Part shown: positions 63,288 through 64,000 of the stretch, in pieces
Layout: every line of letters begins with the position of its first letter
How positions within the stretch are numbered: the first letter of the stretch is position 1
Origin: CAYQQR01 sp964420035
GTDB taxonomy: Bacteria; Bacteroidota; Bacteroidia; Bacteroidales; SM23-62
NCBI GenBank assembly: GCA_964420035.1
Contig: CAYQQR010000004.1
Location: forward strand, 1 to 64,000
Length of the DNA: 64,000 bases
Direction: 5' to 3'
The notes under the pieces: model-generated
What the model was told of the DNA's origin: nothing
The model's input: the letters and a program-made list of their open reading frames with translations, nothing else
Database searches by the model: none
Made by a program: the position numbers and the translations under genes

Positions 63288-63971
63288 ATGAAACGAAGTG
63301 AGATCAACCGGATAATCCGTGAGGCCAGGGATTTCCTGGCCGAACAGAACTTCCACCTCCCTCCCTGGGCATTCTGGTCCCCCGAGGAATGGAAAGAACA
63401 TTACCCGGCGAACAAGGAGATCATCCGGCAGAAGCTGGGCTGGGATATCACCGACTTCGGAAGCGGTGATTATTATAAAACCGGTTTGTTCCTTTTTACC
63501 CTCCGGAACAGCGATCCGTCGGATCATGCGAGAAAATATGCCGAAAAGATCATGATCGTGGGCGAGGACCAGGTCACGCCCTTTCATTTCCACTGGTCCA
63601 AAGCTGAGGACATCATCAACCGGGGAGGCGGCAACCTGGTGATCGAGATGTACGCTTCCGATGAACAGGAAGAGCTATCCGATAAGACCTACTCTTACCG
63701 GGTTGATGGCATAGAATATACCGGTAGACCTGGAACGAAGGTGATCCTGGCACCGGGAGAAAGCATTTGTTTCCTGCCCGGTCTTTATCACAAATTTTAT
63801 GGAGAACCCGGTGCCGGCAAAGTACTGGTCGGGGAAGTCAGCACCGCCAACGACGACGAAAAAGACAACCGCTTCCTGAAACTGGAGGGCCGTTTTCCTC
63901 GGATCGAAGAAGACGAGCCTCCTGTCCATCTGCTGGTTTCCGATTACCCTAACTTTCTTACTTTAAAATAA
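63288..63971 (+). CDS. D-lyxose ketol-isomerase (cupin)
   Basis: This 227-residue cupin has the length of the E. coli O157 D-lyxose isomerase and its metal-ligand pattern: H-F-H (His100, His102), Glu107 in K-A-E-D-I, and His168 in G-L-Y-H-K. Such enzymes interconvert D-lyxose with D-xylulose and D-mannose with D-fructose, using Mn2+. It follows the E1 gene by 13 nt on the same strand. Its presence with a GH26-like enzyme would allow mannose use, although this is a contextual link only. Confidence 0.9.
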   Translation: MKRSEINRIIREARDFLAEQNFHLPPWAFWSPEEWKEHYPANKEIIRQKLGWDITDFGSGDYYKTGLFLFTLRNSDPSDHARKYAEKIMIVGEDQVTPFHFHWSKAEDIINRGGGNLVIEMYASDEQEELSDKTYSYRVDGIEYTGRPGTKVILAPGESICFLPGLYHKFYGEPGAGKVLVGEVSTANDDEKDNRFLKLEGRFPRIEEDEPPVHLLVSDYPNFLTLK

Positions 63972-63978
63972 CAGCATC

Positions 63979-64000
63979 ATGAAAGCCCTAGTCCTTGAAG
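63979..64000 (+). CDS. Start of a probable zinc-dependent alcohol dehydrogenase (truncated by window end)
   Basis: An ATG at 63979, 7 nt after the isomerase stop, opens M-K-A-L-V-L-E, a common N-terminus of zinc-dependent medium-chain alcohol or polyol dehydrogenases. Only seven codons are visible, so the call is tentative. Confidence 0.4.

Overview
The window looks like a chromosomal segment of a Bacteroidota (probably Bacteroidales/Marinilabiliales-like) polysaccharide degrader. The evidence is two SusC/SusD pairs, several lipoproteins, three proteins with type IX secretion (T9SS) C-terminal sorting domains, three Cys-type sulfatases, and one promoter matching the Bacteroidota TTG / TAnnTTTG pattern. 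No rRNA, tRNA, CRISPR array or transposase was seen.

Layout. (1) 1-2287, plus strand: the 3' end of a clan-A-like glycoside hydrolase and a secreted beta-helix protein, ending at a hairpin terminator. (2) 18589 down to 2402, minus strand: an eight-gene unit susC-susD-susC-susD-DUF1735-like lipoprotein-CFCxxC TIM-barrel protein-GH26-like T9SS enzyme-beta-helix lipoprotein. (3) 18899-22331: a LacI-type regulator and a separate T9SS protein built of three homologous repeats. (4) 51506 down to 22575, minus strand: twenty-one closely spaced genes (gaps of at most 105 nt), a candidate 29-kb transcription unit. It mixes exported proteins (five beta-helix proteins, three sulfatases, two CFCxxC TIM-barrel proteins, a CBM9-like protein, an FG-GAP/ASPIC protein) with cytosolic enzymes (RhaT-like permease, enolase-superfamily dehydratase, two SDRs, metallo-beta-lactamase-fold hydrolase, amidohydrolase, two NTF2-like proteins, a URO-D-family protein). 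(5) 51552-52559: a second LacI regulator. (6) 52723-54718, plus strand: an aldo/keto reductase and a Gfo/Idh/MocA oxidoreductase. (7) 59358 down to 54715: GntR regulator, rhaD, rhaB, rhaA, the phosphorylating L-rhamnose pathway. (8) 59543-64000, plus strand: E2 and fused E1 of a 2-oxo acid dehydrogenase, D-lyxose isomerase, and the start of a probable alcohol dehydrogenase.

How it may work together. An 18-bp palindrome, AATTACCyCGwGGTAATT, lies upstream of the first susC, the T9SS repeat protein and rhaT, with a degenerate copy in front of the second LacI gene. This suggests that one or both LacI regulators control the whole locus. Sulfatases plus complete rhaABD, a RhaT homologue and possible sugar-acid enzymes suggest a sulfated, rhamnose-containing polysaccharide (ulvan or rhamnan-like). 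That is inference: no recognisable lyase or rhamnosidase family is present, so the backbone-cleaving activity may sit in the uncharacterised beta-helix and CFCxxC families. A GntR operator in the 59359-59542 divergent region may link rhamnose catabolism to the E2/E1 complex.
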